A stretch of DNA of 64,000 nt from CAVVGB01 sp963747715 (GCA_963747715.1 CAVVGB010000008.1:186001-250000), one strand, 5' to 3'. Positions 46,806-56,208 are shown, counted from the first letter of the stretch. The notes: generated by a model not told the origin, from the sequence alone. Made by a program: numbers and translations.

Positions 46806-47435
46806 TCACGGCGTGGCCCAGAAGTCGGTGACGGTCAGGCCGAGGTCGGCCAGCAATCGGCGGGTGAGGGGCAGCGAGATGCCGACCACGCTGGACGGGT
46901 CGCCGTCGAGACCCTCGACGAACCAGCCGCCGAGCCCGTCGATGGTGAATGCGCCGGCAACGGCGAGGGGCTCGCCGGTGGCGATGTAGGCGTCCAGCTC
47001 GGCCCTGGTCGGCGTACCGAACCGCACTGTGGTGGCACATGTTCCGTCCGCGACGGTGACGACCGCCCCGTCCAGCACCCGGACGACGGCGTGGCCCGTC
47101 ATCAGCCGGCCGGTGTTCCCGGCCAGGTCACGCCAGCGTTCGGCGGCCTCGTCGGCCGACCGCGGCTTGCCGAGGAGGGCCCCGTCGAGGTGGAGCATGG
47201 AGTCGCAACCGACCACGACCGCGTCGGGGTAGTGGTCGGCGAACGTCGTGGCCACCGCCTGCGCTTTCGCCCGGGCCAGCGTGACGACGACCTCTGCCGG
47301 GTCCGCCCCGGTCAGCCCGGCGAGCAGCTCGTCCTCGTCCACCCCGGAGACCAGGACCACCGGGTCGATGCCGGCGGCCCGCAGGATCGATCGGCGGGCG
47401 GGAGATGCTGAGGCCAGCACGAAGGATGGCGTCAT
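46806..47435 (-). CDS. maf: Maf-family nucleotide pyrophosphatase
   Basis: 209 residues. The N-terminal LASASPARRSILRAAGI is the Maf signature, and CDSMLHLDGALLGKP and GAFTIDGLGGWFVEGL are further conserved. Maf proteins hydrolyse non-canonical or canonical nucleoside triphosphates and can inhibit septation in Bacillus. Its ATG overlaps the epsilon-subunit stop by four bases, a common actinobacterial arrangement with the carboxylase genes. Confidence 0.88.
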   Translation of the reverse strand: MTPSFVLASASPARRSILRAAGIDPVVLVSGVDEDELLAGLTGADPAEVVVTLARAKAQAVATTFADHYPDAVVVGCDSMLHLDGALLGKPRSADEAAERWRDLAGNTGRLMTGHAVVRVLDGAVVTVADGTCATTVRFGTPTRAELDAYIATGEPLAVAGAFTIDGLGGWFVEGLDGDPSSVVGISLPLTRRLLADLGLTVTDFWATP

Positions 47436-47674
47436 CCGGGCAGTCCCGAGATCCACCAGCCGGCCCCGCCCGGCCCGCTGACCCGGAGCCGATGGGCCGG
47501 ATCGCCCCACGCCGACCGCGGGCCGGCGGGAACCGCGGCCGGCGGTGACTGCAGCGAAGCCAGGACGACCAGAACGGCAGCAGCGTCCTCGTCGGCCCGC
47601 AGCGCTGCCCGCTCCGGCTGCGGTGCTGCGCTGCCGCTTGGCGGCGTCAGCGTGCTCCCGTCGCCTTTGCTCAC
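47432..47674 (-). CDS. Acyl-CoA carboxylase epsilon subunit
   Basis: 80 residues, low complexity and rich in Ala, Pro and Ser at the start. It ends SAWGDPAHRLRVSGPGGAGW, the conserved tail of actinobacterial epsilon subunits (AccE). These small proteins bind the beta subunit and raise activity. Start is GTG overlapping the beta-subunit stop (GTGA); its own stop overlaps maf. Recognition rests on the tail and the position. Confidence 0.75.
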   Translation of the reverse strand: MSKGDGSTLTPPSGSAAPQPERAALRADEDAAAVLVVLASLQSPPAAVPAGPRSAWGDPAHRLRVSGPGGAGWWISGLPG

Positions 47675-49305
47675 AGCGGTATGTTCCCGTGCTTCTTGGG
47701 CGGCAGGGTCTGTCGTTTGTCGGCGAGTACCTGCAGCGAGCGGGTGATGATCCGCCTGGTCTCGGACGGTCGGATGATCTCGTCGACGTAACCGCGCTCG
47801 GCGGCGATGAACGGATTGGCGAGGGTGTCCTCGTAGTCGGTCTGCAGCCGAGCGCGCAGCGCCGCGGTGTCCGGACCGTCGGCACCGTCGACGAGGGTGG
47901 CGCCGATCTCCTTGCGATAGAGGATGTTCACCGCTCCCTGCGCGCCCATGACGGCGATCTGGGCGGTCGGCCAGGCGACGTTGATGTCCGCGCCGAGGTG
48001 TTTGGAACCCATGACGTCGTAGGCGCCGCCGTAGGCCTTGCGGGTGATCACGGTGATCAACGGGACGGTGGCCTCCGCGTAGGCGTAGATGAGCTTCGCT
48101 CCGCGGCGGATGATGCCGTTCCACTCCTGGCCGGTCCCGGGCAGGAAGCCGGGGACGTCGACGAAGGTGAGCACCGGGACGTTGAACGCGTCGCAGGTGC
48201 GCACGAACCTGGCCGCCTTCTCCGAAGCGTCGATGTCGAGGGTGCCGGCCAGGTGCATGGGCTGATTCGCCACCACGCCGACGCTGCGACCGGCCACCCG
48301 GCCGAAGCCGGTGAGGATGTTGGGCGCGAAGAGTTCGTGCACCTGCAGGAACTCACCGTCGTCGAGGACGGCTCCGACCACGGTCGCCATGTCGTACGGC
48401 TGGTTGGCCGAATCGGGGATGAGGGTGTCGAGGGCCAGGTCGGTGTCGTTGAGCTCGAGATCGACCGGGCCGTCCAGTACCGGTGGGGCGGTCAGGTTGT
48501 TCGCCGGCAGGTAGCCCAGCAGCGCCCGGACGTAGGAGATGGCGTCGTCCTCGTCCGCGCCGAGGTAGTGCGCGTTGCCCGAGCGGGTGTTGTGGGTCCT
48601 GGCGCCGCCCAGCTCTTCGAGGGTGACCTCCTCGCCGGTGACGGCACGCACGACATCCGGTCCGGTGATGAACATCTGGGAGGTCTTGTCGACCATCACG
48701 ACGAAGTCGGTCAGCGCCGGGGAGTACACGTGGCCGCCGGCGGCCGCGCCCATGATCAGCGAGATCTGCGGGATCACCCCGGATGCATGAACGTTGCGCT
48801 TGAAGATCTCGGCATACAGGCCGAGCGAGACGACGCCCTCCTGGATGCGGGCCCCGCCCCCTTCGTTGATGCCGACCAGCGGGCGGCCGGTGCGCACGGC
48901 GAAATCCATGACTTTGACGATCTTCTCGCCGTACACCTCACCCAGTGACCCGCCGAAGACGGCGACGTCCTGGGAGAAGACGCAGATCTCACGGCCGTCG
49001 ACGGTGCCGTATCCGCTCACGACGCCGTCGCCGTACGGACGGTTGCCCTGCAGGCCGAAGTTCGTCGACCGGTGCCGGGCGAAGGCGTCGAACTCGACGA
49101 ACGAGCCCTCGTCCAGGAGCAGGTCGATGCGCTCGCGGGCGGTCTTCTTGCCCCTGGCGTGCTGGCGCTCGACGGCCTTCGCCGATCCGGCGTGGACATG
49201 CTCGTCGAACCGGGCGGCGAGATCGGCGAGCTTGGCAGCGGTGGTGTGCGGAGCTTCCGACCTGGCCGCGGAGTCGGCCGGCTGGTCATCGGCGCTGATG
49301 GACAT
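47671..49305 (-). CDS. Acyl-CoA carboxylase beta subunit (propionyl-CoA carboxylase type)
   Basis: 544 residues, intact. The crotonase core includes HARGKKTARERIDLLLD, INEGGGARIQEGVVSL and MGAAAGGHVYSPALTDF, with the acyl-binding segment FVDVPGFLPGTGQE. This is the AccD5/PccB class that carboxylates propionyl- or acetyl-CoA. The start ATG gives MSISADDQPADS, fitting the family. It precedes the epsilon gene and is divergent from birA with 94 bases between. Confidence 0.92.
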   Translation of the reverse strand: MSISADDQPADSAARSEAPHTTAAKLADLAARFDEHVHAGSAKAVERQHARGKKTARERIDLLLDEGSFVEFDAFARHRSTNFGLQGNRPYGDGVVSGYGTVDGREICVFSQDVAVFGGSLGEVYGEKIVKVMDFAVRTGRPLVGINEGGGARIQEGVVSLGLYAEIFKRNVHASGVIPQISLIMGAAAGGHVYSPALTDFVVMVDKTSQMFITGPDVVRAVTGEEVTLEELGGARTHNTRSGNAHYLGADEDDAISYVRALLGYLPANNLTAPPVLDGPVDLELNDTDLALDTLIPDSANQPYDMATVVGAVLDDGEFLQVHELFAPNILTGFGRVAGRSVGVVANQPMHLAGTLDIDASEKAARFVRTCDAFNVPVLTFVDVPGFLPGTGQEWNGIIRRGAKLIYAYAEATVPLITVITRKAYGGAYDVMGSKHLGADINVAWPTAQIAVMGAQGAVNILYRKEIGATLVDGADGPDTAALRARLQTDYEDTLANPFIAAERGYVDEIIRPSETRRIITRSLQVLADKRQTLPPKKHGNIPL

Positions 49306-49399
49306 TTTGGCAGGGTAACTGCCGCGACCGGTTCGGGTGGGCGGGGAGTCCTCGTGAGCTGCCGCCGTCTGCCGCACCCGTTCGACCTAGAGTCGAGAG

Positions 49400-50191
49400 G
49401 TGTCGATCCACGGTGCGCCGGCGTTGTTCGACCCGGCGACGCTGCAGGCCGCCGCCGGACCTCGATGGACCGTGCGGTTGGCGGCGGTGGTCGGCTCGAC
49501 CAACACCGATCTGATCGCGGCCGGGCCCCCGGACCGCTCGGTGCTGGTGGCCGACGCGCAGACCGCCGGCCGTGGCCGGCTCGGCCGCAGCTGGTCGGCT
49601 CCTCCCGGTACTGCGCTGCTGTTCAGCGTGGCATTGCGGGTCCCGCAGGTGCCGCCGGCCCGCCGCGGGTGGATCGGGGCGCTGCTCGGCGTCGCCCTGG
49701 TGTCGGCGCTGCAGGCGGACGGTGTGCCCGCCGGGCTCAAGTGGCCCAACGACGTCCTGGTCGACGAGGCCAAGATCGCCGGAATCCTCGCCGAATCGGC
49801 CGGTGACCTGCTCGTCGTCGGGGCCGGGGTCAACGTCTCGGTCGATCGAGGCGACCTGCCGCGGGTCGACGCGACGTCGTTGCACCTGCTGGGCGCGCCG
49901 GTCGACCGGGCACGCCTGCTGGGCGCTGTTCTCACGGCGCTCGACGGCCTGTTGCTGCCCTGGCTCGCCCGCGCCGGCGAGGTGATCGGCACGGAGCTGG
50001 AGGTCGACTACCTGGGCCGGCTGACCACGGTCGGCCGGCGGGTCCGACTCGAACTGCCGGGTGACCGACGGATCGTCGGCACCGCCACCGGTGTCGAGCC
50101 CGACGGGTCGTTGCGGGTGACTGCGGACGACGGCCAGGTCGGCAGCTACGCCGCCGCCGACGTGGTCCATCTGCGGAGCGAATCCGGATGA
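49400..50191 (+). CDS. birA: Biotin-[acetyl-CoA-carboxylase] ligase (right-genome copy)
   Basis: 263 residues, group I. The loop GRGRLGRSWSAPPGTALL and KWPNDVLVDEAKIAGI are present, with a C-terminal SH3-like domain. It is divergent from the carboxylase beta subunit, which fits a shared role in biotin attachment. Only loop and lysine motifs are shared with the copy at 23,237; the rest differs, as expected for separate genomes. GTG start. Confidence 0.92.
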   Translation: MSIHGAPALFDPATLQAAAGPRWTVRLAAVVGSTNTDLIAAGPPDRSVLVADAQTAGRGRLGRSWSAPPGTALLFSVALRVPQVPPARRGWIGALLGVALVSALQADGVPAGLKWPNDVLVDEAKIAGILAESAGDLLVVGAGVNVSVDRGDLPRVDATSLHLLGAPVDRARLLGAVLTALDGLLLPWLARAGEVIGTELEVDYLGRLTTVGRRVRLELPGDRRIVGTATGVEPDGSLRVTADDGQVGSYAAADVVHLRSESG

Positions 50192-50889
50192 CCGCACCAG
50201 CCGACCGGGAGGCGATTGCCGACCGCATCCGGGCCGTCCGCGTCGGGATCACCGACGCCGCGGCAGCGGCAGGTCGGGCCCCGGAGTCGGTCCGCATGCT
50301 GCTCGCCACCAAAACGGTCGATCCGGTGCGGATCATGGCCGCCCTGGACGCCGGCAGCCGGCTGATCGCCGAGAACAGGGTCCAGGAAGTGGTGGCCAAA
50401 GCCGATGCCTTGGCCGGCCATCCGCACGAGAGCCACTTCATCGGCCACCTGCAGTCCAACAAGGTGAACGCGGTGCTGCCGCACATCAGTTGCCTGCAGA
50501 GCCTTGATTCTTCCGCGCTCGCGCGGCGGCTCCATCAGCGGCTGGAGGCTGTCGACGCTCAGCTGGACGTGCTGGTGCAGGTCAACGTCTCGCGGGAGGC
50601 CGGGAAATCGGGGGTCGATGCAGCCGAGGTGGACGAACTGGTGGCAACAGTGACCGGACTGCCCCGGCTGCGGCTGCGTGGCTTCATGACGGTCGGGCTG
50701 AACTCCGACGACGCGTCGGCCGTGCGGGCCGGATACGCAGCCCTGCGGGAGCTCAGGGACCGGCTGGCCCTGCCGGGTGCCACCGAGCTGAGCATGGGAA
50801 TGAGCGGCGACTATCCCGAGGCGATCGCCGAGGGCGCGACCATCGTCCGGATCGGGTCCGCGGTGTTCGGACGACGCCCCACGCCCTGA
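50188..50889 (+). CDS. YggS-type pyridoxal-phosphate homeostasis protein
   Basis: 233 residues with the alanine-racemase-like barrel of the YggS/PLPBP family. The PLP lysine is in LLATKTVDP; other motifs are IAENRVQEVVAKAD, FIGHLQSNKVN and LSMGMSGDYPEAI. The family binds PLP and balances B6 vitamer pools rather than catalysing a known reaction. The ATG overlaps birA (ATGA). It usually sits near ftsZ, so this site is a little unusual. Confidence 0.88.
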   Translation: MTAPADREAIADRIRAVRVGITDAAAAAGRAPESVRMLLATKTVDPVRIMAALDAGSRLIAENRVQEVVAKADALAGHPHESHFIGHLQSNKVNAVLPHISCLQSLDSSALARRLHQRLEAVDAQLDVLVQVNVSREAGKSGVDAAEVDELVATVTGLPRLRLRGFMTVGLNSDDASAVRAGYAALRELRDRLALPGATELSMGMSGDYPEAIAEGATIVRIGSAVFGRRPTP

Positions 50890-51024
50890 CCCAGGGGGTG
50901 CCGGGCCGCTGAGCCGGGCCGTTCGTAACGCGGCCGGTGCCCGAGCGGCCTGACGGGCACGTGACCGGTAGCGTTGGTCCGGTCCGGTCAACTGCCGGTG
51001 GTACGGACCCACAGGGGGCGCGCG

Positions 51025-52125
51025 ATGGCCTATCCCGATGCATTGCTGCACCGCGGCGAGAAGGTGGTGGTGCGCAAGCACCCCAGCGGCAAGTCCTTGG
51101 TATTGCCGACGGTCTGGTTCCTGCTCATCGTCGGCGGCGCCTCGGCGATGATCGCCTGGTCGCAAAGTTGGCCGGACAGCGGTTTCACGTCCCACACCCC
51201 GTGGCTGATCGGGATCCTGGTGGTCGCGGTCATCCTGCTGATCTGGTTGACGATCGTCCCGGTGATCCAATGGCGCACCGAGCACTTCGTGCTCTCGACA
51301 GCGCACATCTTCTTCCGCACCGGCATCCTGCGCCGCCGCGAGCACCAGATCCCGCTGTCCCGGATCCAGAACATCGAGACCGTGGTGACGTTCTGGGGTC
51401 GGATCCTCGGCTACGGAACCTTGATCGTCGAGTCGGCGGCCGAGCAACCGCTCGAGTTCGACAACGTCGCCTCGATCAGCAAGGTGCAGTCGACGCTGAA
51501 CCAGTTGGTCGCCGACGATCGCAAGCGCCACAGTGACGACGGTGAAGGCGTGCCGCTGTACGGCGGAATCGACGACCCTGACGCCCACGTCGGCGTCGAG
51601 ATCGACGACGACGAGCGGAAGAAGCCTCGCCGGTCCCGTCGGGCGCCCGACCCGGCGACGACTGCCATGGGTGACCGGCTCCCGCTGAACGAGGAAGAGC
51701 CCGTGGTCGACGACCGTCCCGCCGTTCCGCCGGCGGGCGGGCCCGGCTACCCGCCTGCGCAGCAGCCCTATCGGCAGGAGTACCGGGAGCCGGGTTACCA
51801 GCAGGGTAATCAGGACCGCGTGTACCCGCGGCAGGACTACCCGGACCAGGGATACGCCCAGCCCGGCTACCCACCACCGCCGCCCGGCTACTCCCAGGGC
51901 CGACCCGACCAGGGGTACCCGCAGCAGGGGTACTCCCAGCAGGGCTACCCGCAGGAGGGCCAGCCACCGCCCGGGTACCCGCAGGGGTATCGCGAGCCGG
52001 CCCGCCCGCCCTCCGGCTACCCTGATGCGCCGACGGCACGGCAGCCCTACCCGCCGGAGCAGTACGAGCGTCCAGCTCCGCCCGCGTACCCGACGCCGGA
52101 CGAGGACGCCCCAGGCCAACGGTGA
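51025..52125 (+). CDS. PH-domain membrane protein with Tyr/Pro/Gln-rich tail
   Basis: 366 residues from ATG (MAYPDALLHRGEKVVVR). Two transmembrane helices (about residues 25 to 45 and 58 to 80) precede a bacterial PH (bPH2/DUF304) domain: RTEHFVLSTAHIFFRTGIL and IPLSRIQNIETVVTFWGRI. From residue 175 the chain is disordered: acidic and basic first, then many PGYPQ-type repeats. Membrane attachment is clear; the partner is not. It is followed directly by the HMG-CoA lyase gene (GTGA overlap). Confidence 0.82.
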   Translation: MAYPDALLHRGEKVVVRKHPSGKSLVLPTVWFLLIVGGASAMIAWSQSWPDSGFTSHTPWLIGILVVAVILLIWLTIVPVIQWRTEHFVLSTAHIFFRTGILRRREHQIPLSRIQNIETVVTFWGRILGYGTLIVESAAEQPLEFDNVASISKVQSTLNQLVADDRKRHSDDGEGVPLYGGIDDPDAHVGVEIDDDERKKPRRSRRAPDPATTAMGDRLPLNEEEPVVDDRPAVPPAGGPGYPPAQQPYRQEYREPGYQQGNQDRVYPRQDYPDQGYAQPGYPPPPPGYSQGRPDQGYPQQGYSQQGYPQEGQPPPGYPQGYREPARPPSGYPDAPTARQPYPPEQYERPAPPAYPTPDEDAPGQR

Positions 52126-53078
52126 GCCCGTCCGAACCGGGACCGCTCGAGCTCGGCCTGCCGGCTCCGGTGGTCCGACCGGGGCTGCCGACGGCCGTCC
52201 GGATCGTCGAGGTCGGGCCGCGTGACGGCCTGCAGAACGAGCCGACGTCCGTCCCGACTGCCGTCAAGCTGGAGTTCATCGACCGCCTCGGCGCCGCCGG
52301 GTTGCCGGTCGTCGAGGCGACGTCGTTCGTCAACCCGGCCCGGGTCCCCCAACTCGCCGACGCCGCCGACCTGTTCCCGGCGATCGACCGCCGCCCCGGC
52401 GTCAGGTACCCGGTCCTGGTGCCCAACCGGCGTGGGCTGGACGGCGCGCTGGCCGCCGGCGTCGATGACATCGCCGTCTTCGCCTCGGCCACCGAGACGT
52501 TCGCCCGGCGCAATCTCGGGCAGGGCCTGGCCGGCCAGTTCGAGATGTTCGCCCCGGTCGTCTCCGGGGCGAGATCATCGGGACTGCACGTGCGCGGCTA
52601 TCTGTCCATGTGCTGGGGCGACCCGTGGGAGGGGCCGGTGCCGACCGCCCAGGTGGTCGACGCCGGGCTCAGGCTGCTCGACCTCGGGTGTGAGGAGCTG
52701 TCGCTCGGCGACACGATCGGGGTGGCCACCGCGGGTCAGGTCGAGGTGCTCGTCGAGGCCTTCGTCGGCGCCGGGGTGCCGGTCGACCGGCTCGCCGTGC
52801 ACTTCCACGACACCTACGGCCAGGCGCTGGCCAACACCTTGACGGCCCTGCGCGCCGGGATCTCGATCGTCGACGCCAGCGCCGGTGGCCTCGGCGGCTG
52901 CCCCTTCGCCAAGTCGGCCACCGGGAACCTGGCCACCGAGGACCTGGTGTGGATGTTGACCGGGCTCGGCATCGCGCACGGCGTCGACCTGCCCGCCCTG
53001 GTCGCCACCAGCGTCTGGATGGCCGGGCACCTGGGCCGGCCCAGCCCGTCGGCGGTCGTCCGGGCACTCGCCGGCTGA
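52122..53078 (+). CDS. Hydroxymethylglutaryl-CoA lyase
   Basis: 318 residues. The TIM-barrel signature EVGPRDGLQNE opens the catalytic part, with HFHDTYGQALAN for the metal histidines and GGLGGCPFAKSATGN for the catalytic cysteine loop. It cleaves HMG-CoA to acetoacetate and acetyl-CoA, the last step of leucine breakdown. The likely partner, a methylcrotonyl-type carboxylase beta subunit, lies 677 bases downstream. Start is GTG. Confidence 0.9.
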   Translation: MSPSEPGPLELGLPAPVVRPGLPTAVRIVEVGPRDGLQNEPTSVPTAVKLEFIDRLGAAGLPVVEATSFVNPARVPQLADAADLFPAIDRRPGVRYPVLVPNRRGLDGALAAGVDDIAVFASATETFARRNLGQGLAGQFEMFAPVVSGARSSGLHVRGYLSMCWGDPWEGPVPTAQVVDAGLRLLDLGCEELSLGDTIGVATAGQVEVLVEAFVGAGVPVDRLAVHFHDTYGQALANTLTALRAGISIVDASAGGLGGCPFAKSATGNLATEDLVWMLTGLGIAHGVDLPALVATSVWMAGHLGRPSPSAVVRALAG

Positions 53079-53124
53079 GAACCTCCGCAGCAAGTAGCCG
53101 TCTCAGTAGCCGTCTCGGCAGTCG

Positions 53125-53676
53125 TCACAGCGGCCGGTCGAGCCGGTGGGACAGCACGGCCAGGGCCGCCTCCGCGGCCTCGGCGACGGCCGGCTCGTCG
53201 TCATCGGCGGCCCCGCGGAGCGCATCGGCGTGCTCGGCCTCGCCCACCTGGGCCAGTGCCTCGCACGCCGCCACCCTGACCCTGGCGACCGGATCGGCGG
53301 TCAGCCCGAGGATCTCGTCGCCGGCGGAGAGTTCCCGCAGCTGGACGACGGCGCAGGCGTGCTCCCTGACCCGCCACGCCTCGTCGGCCAGGGCGGCCAC
53401 AACGGCCGGCTCGGCTTCTGGACGCCAGGCGTACCGCAGCGCGCGGGCCGCCCACACCCGGGGCCAGTACCGCTGGTCGGGACGCAGCCAGCGCTCCAGC
53501 GGGAACGTCCCCGGCCGGCCGCCGATCCATTCCAGCGGGGGTCCGGCCGGATCCTCCGGTGCGGCGCGGCCGGTCAACAGGTCACAGCACCACGCGACGA
53601 CCGCGGGCTCGCCGATCGCGGCGGTCGCGTCCGCGACACCGGAACGCGGGGTCCAGGAGGGGTCGGGTCCGCTCAT
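53125..53676 (-). CDS. HEAT-repeat protein
   Basis: 183 residues. Repeated helical pairs such as ADEAWRVREHACAVVQLREL and ADPVARVRVAACEALAQVGE, and an Ala/Glu-rich third repeat, mark HEAT-type solenoid modules. The N-terminal third is Trp/Pro-rich (RPDQRYWPRVWAARAL). Such proteins bind other proteins; the partner is unknown. ATG 53,676 is chosen because GGAG lies just before it; an upstream ATG is at 53,691. It is divergent from the carboxylase gene. Confidence 0.72.
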   Translation of the reverse strand: MSGPDPSWTPRSGVADATAAIGEPAVVAWCCDLLTGRAAPEDPAGPPLEWIGGRPGTFPLERWLRPDQRYWPRVWAARALRYAWRPEAEPAVVAALADEAWRVREHACAVVQLRELSAGDEILGLTADPVARVRVAACEALAQVGEAEHADALRGAADDDEPAVAEAAEAALAVLSHRLDRPL

Positions 53677-53754
53677 GGCTCCATGGTTCATGGTTCATGG
53701 TGCTCGCGATCGTCGATGCGCAGTCCGCCCGATCTGACATGTCAGGCTGTCGAG

Positions 53755-55331
53755 GTGACTCCAGAATCGGTGAGCGCCGACACCAACCCGACCCCAGCGA
53801 CCACGCCCGCCCACGACTGGACCGCGTTGCGCGCCGGCATCGCCGGCGGTGGCGCGCCGCGCTATCACGAGTCGAATGCGGCGAAGGGCAAGCTGTTCGC
53901 CAGGGAGCGGGTGAGCAGACTCGTCGACGACGCTTCGTTCGTCGAGGACGGCCAGTTCGCCAATGCGCTCGCCGTGGGTCTGCCCGCGGACGGCGTCATC
54001 ACCGGGACCGCGACCATCGACGGACGGCGGGTCTGCCTGATGGCCAACGACTCGACGGTCAAGGCCGGCTCGTGGGGAGCCAGGACCGTCGAGAAGATCA
54101 TCCGGATCATCGAGCGGGCCTACGCCACCGGAGTCCCGATGATCTACCTGGTGGACTCGGCCGGCGCCAGGATCACCGACCAGGTCGACCTGTTCCCCGG
54201 TCGCCGCGGCGCCGGGAAGATCTTCCACAACCAGGTCAAGGCCTCCGGCTCGATCCCGCAGGTGTGCGCGTTGTTCGGGCCGAGCGCAGCCGGCGGGGCC
54301 TACATCCCGGCGTTCTGCGACGTGGTGGTGATGGTCGAAGGCAATGCGTCGATGTACCTGGGCAGCGACCGGATGGTCGAGATGGTGACCGGGGAGAAGA
54401 CCACCCTGGAGGAGATGGGCGGGGCTCAGATGCACACCACCGTCTCCGGCGTCGGGCATCTGCTGGTCAAGACCGAGGACGAGGCGTTGGCCGCCGTCCG
54501 GCAGCTACCTGTCCTATCTGCCCGTCGAACTGGCAGGGCGACCCGCCGGCCACCGATCCGTCGCCGGCCGGGGTCCGGTGACCTGCGGGCGCTGGTGCCG
54601 GAGTCGGAACGCCAGGCGTTCGACATGCGCCGCTACGCCAAGGCCCTGCTCGACGACGGCTCGCTGTTCGAGATCCACCCGCTGTGGGCGCGGGAGGTGC
54701 TCGTCGGCTTCGGCCGGCTGGCCGGCCGGGTGGTCGGCGATCGTCGGCAACAACTCGATGTTCCGCGGTGGCGTGTTGTTCGTCGACTCCGCGGACAAGG
54801 CAACGCACTTCATCCAGCTGTGCGACGCGTTCAACGTGCCGTTGATCTTCCTGGCCGACGTTCCCGGTTTCATGGTCGGCACCGCAGTCGAACGCCAGGG
54901 GATCATCCGGCACGGCGCGAAGATGATCACCGCAGTGTCCGAGGCGACGGTGCCGAAGTTCTGCGTCGTGGTGCGCAAGGCCTACGGCGCCGGCCTGTAC
55001 GCGATGGCCGGGCCGGGCTTCGAACCGGACGCGACGCTGGCCCTGCCCACCGCGAAGATCGCCGTGATGGGGGCCGAGGCCGCGGTCAATGCGGTGTACG
55101 CCAACAAGATCGCCGCCATCGACGACGATGCCGAGCGGGCGGCCTACATCGCAACGCCTGCGCGCGGACTACGAGCAGGACATCGACGTGGTGCGGCTCG
55201 CCGCCGAACTGGTCGTCGACCAGCTGGTCGAACCGGAGGAGCTGCGCGACGAACTGATCGCCAGGCTGGCAGCCGCGCAGGGCAAGGACCGCAGCTTCTC
55301 CCGACGCCGGCACGGCGTCACCCCGGTCTAG
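53755..55331 (+). CDS. Acyl-CoA carboxylase beta subunit (methylcrotonyl-CoA type), five apparent frameshifts
   Basis: About 523 residues after repair. The core includes YHESNAAKGKLFARERV, LVDSAGARITDQVDLFPGRR, FGPSAAGGAYIPAFCDVVV and FLADVPGFMVGTAVE, typical of MCC-beta. The frame moves by +1 at about 54,500, 54,522, 54,567, 54,738 and 55,150, always toward the same side, so one base should be removed each time. With HMG-CoA lyase nearby, the role is likely carboxylation of 3-methylcrotonyl-CoA in leucine breakdown. The carrier alpha subunit is probably shared with 44,969. GTG start. Confidence 0.82.
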
Positions 55332-55366
55332 TCTCAGGGCGAAGCGGCCGGTCAGAAGCGGCCGGT

Positions 55367-55951
55367 CTAGGACGTGGAGCCGGGGGGCGGGTCGTCGTAG
55401 GCGGAGGCCTGGTCGAACGCCGGATCCAGCGCGGCTTCCACTGCCCGCAGCTTCTCCCGGTCGTAGGCCGCCTGGTCGGGGTGCGGGCCGAGTTCCTCGG
55501 GGAACACGAACCGGCGGTACGCCCAGTACCGGAACGCCATCCCGAACAGGGTGCCGACGATGTTGGCCGCGATGAAGTCGACCACCGAGACGGTGGCCTG
55601 GCTGTACTCCGGCACCGAGATCCCGAAGAGGTAGCGGGTCATCGCGAGAGGCACCAGGTTCAGGCCCATCGCCAGCGCGTTGACGACGAAGAACAGGGCC
55701 GCCTCGTGGTGGCGTTCCCGGCCGCCACGCTGGGAGAACGACCACTCCCGGTTCAGCACGTAGGACAGGACCGTCGCGATCAGGATCGAGATGGCCTTGG
55801 CCGTGATGACCTTCTCGGAGAGCACGGTGTGCGACAGGACCGTGAACAGGCCGGTGTCGACGATCCAGGCCGTGCCCCCGACGACGAGGAACTTCGCGAG
55901 TTCCCGGTACTTCGGCGGCAGGTGCCGCCGCACCGTCTCGATCAGGCTCAC
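55367..55951 (-). CDS. GtrA-family membrane protein
   Basis: About 194 residues. Four hydrophobic segments (FLVVGGTAWIVDTGLFTVLS, AISILIATVLSYVLNREWSF, ALFFVVNALAMGLNLVP, FIAANIVGTLFGMAFRYWAY) match GtrA/DPMS-like flippase helpers. The C-terminal 40 residues are acidic and disordered. GtrA proteins assist transfer of lipid-linked sugars across the membrane. The start, GTG 55,951, lies inside the first copy of a tandem repeat; an earlier GTG at 55,966 is also possible. It is convergent with the carboxylase gene. Confidence 0.8.
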   Translation of the reverse strand: MSLIETVRRHLPPKYRELAKFLVVGGTAWIVDTGLFTVLSHTVLSEKVITAKAISILIATVLSYVLNREWSFSQRGGRERHHEAALFFVVNALAMGLNLVPLAMTRYLFGISVPEYSQATVSVVDFIAANIVGTLFGMAFRYWAYRRFVFPEELGPHPDQAAYDREKLRAVEAALDPAFDQASAYDDPPPGSTS

Positions 55952-56165
55952 CGGCTCACCGCCCACTCGTTCCTCGCGGCCGTTGCCCGGTGGGCTACAC
56001 GATTCGCTCGCTGAAGCTCGCTCACCGGCTCCCGCCCTCGTTCCTCGCGGCCGTTGCCCGGTGGGCTACACGATTCGCTCGCTGAAGCTCGCTCACCGGC
56101 TCACCGCCCACTCGTTCCTCGCGGCCGTTGCCCGGTGGGCTACACGATTCGCTCGCTGAAGCTCG
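55947..56165. repeat. Three tandem copies of a 74-bp repeat
   Basis: Copies begin at 55,947, 56,021 and 56,092; the second lacks three bases. Each runs from CTCACCGGCTC through TTCCTCGCGGCCGTTGCCCG to CGCTGAAGCTCG. A short hairpin (GCTCAC-TTC-GTGAGC, 56,165 to 56,179) ends the array. The first copy covers the start of the GtrA gene. Copies are nearly identical, so the expansion is recent. The region to 56,208 has no gene. Confidence 0.85.
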
Positions 56166-56208
56166 CTCACTTCGTGAGCCTACCGGCGGAAGCTCCGCCG
56201 ATCAGCGG

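Noticed and set aside
55947..56179. CRISPR-like array
   Set aside because: The units are contiguous 74-base repeats without spacers, and no cas genes are near.
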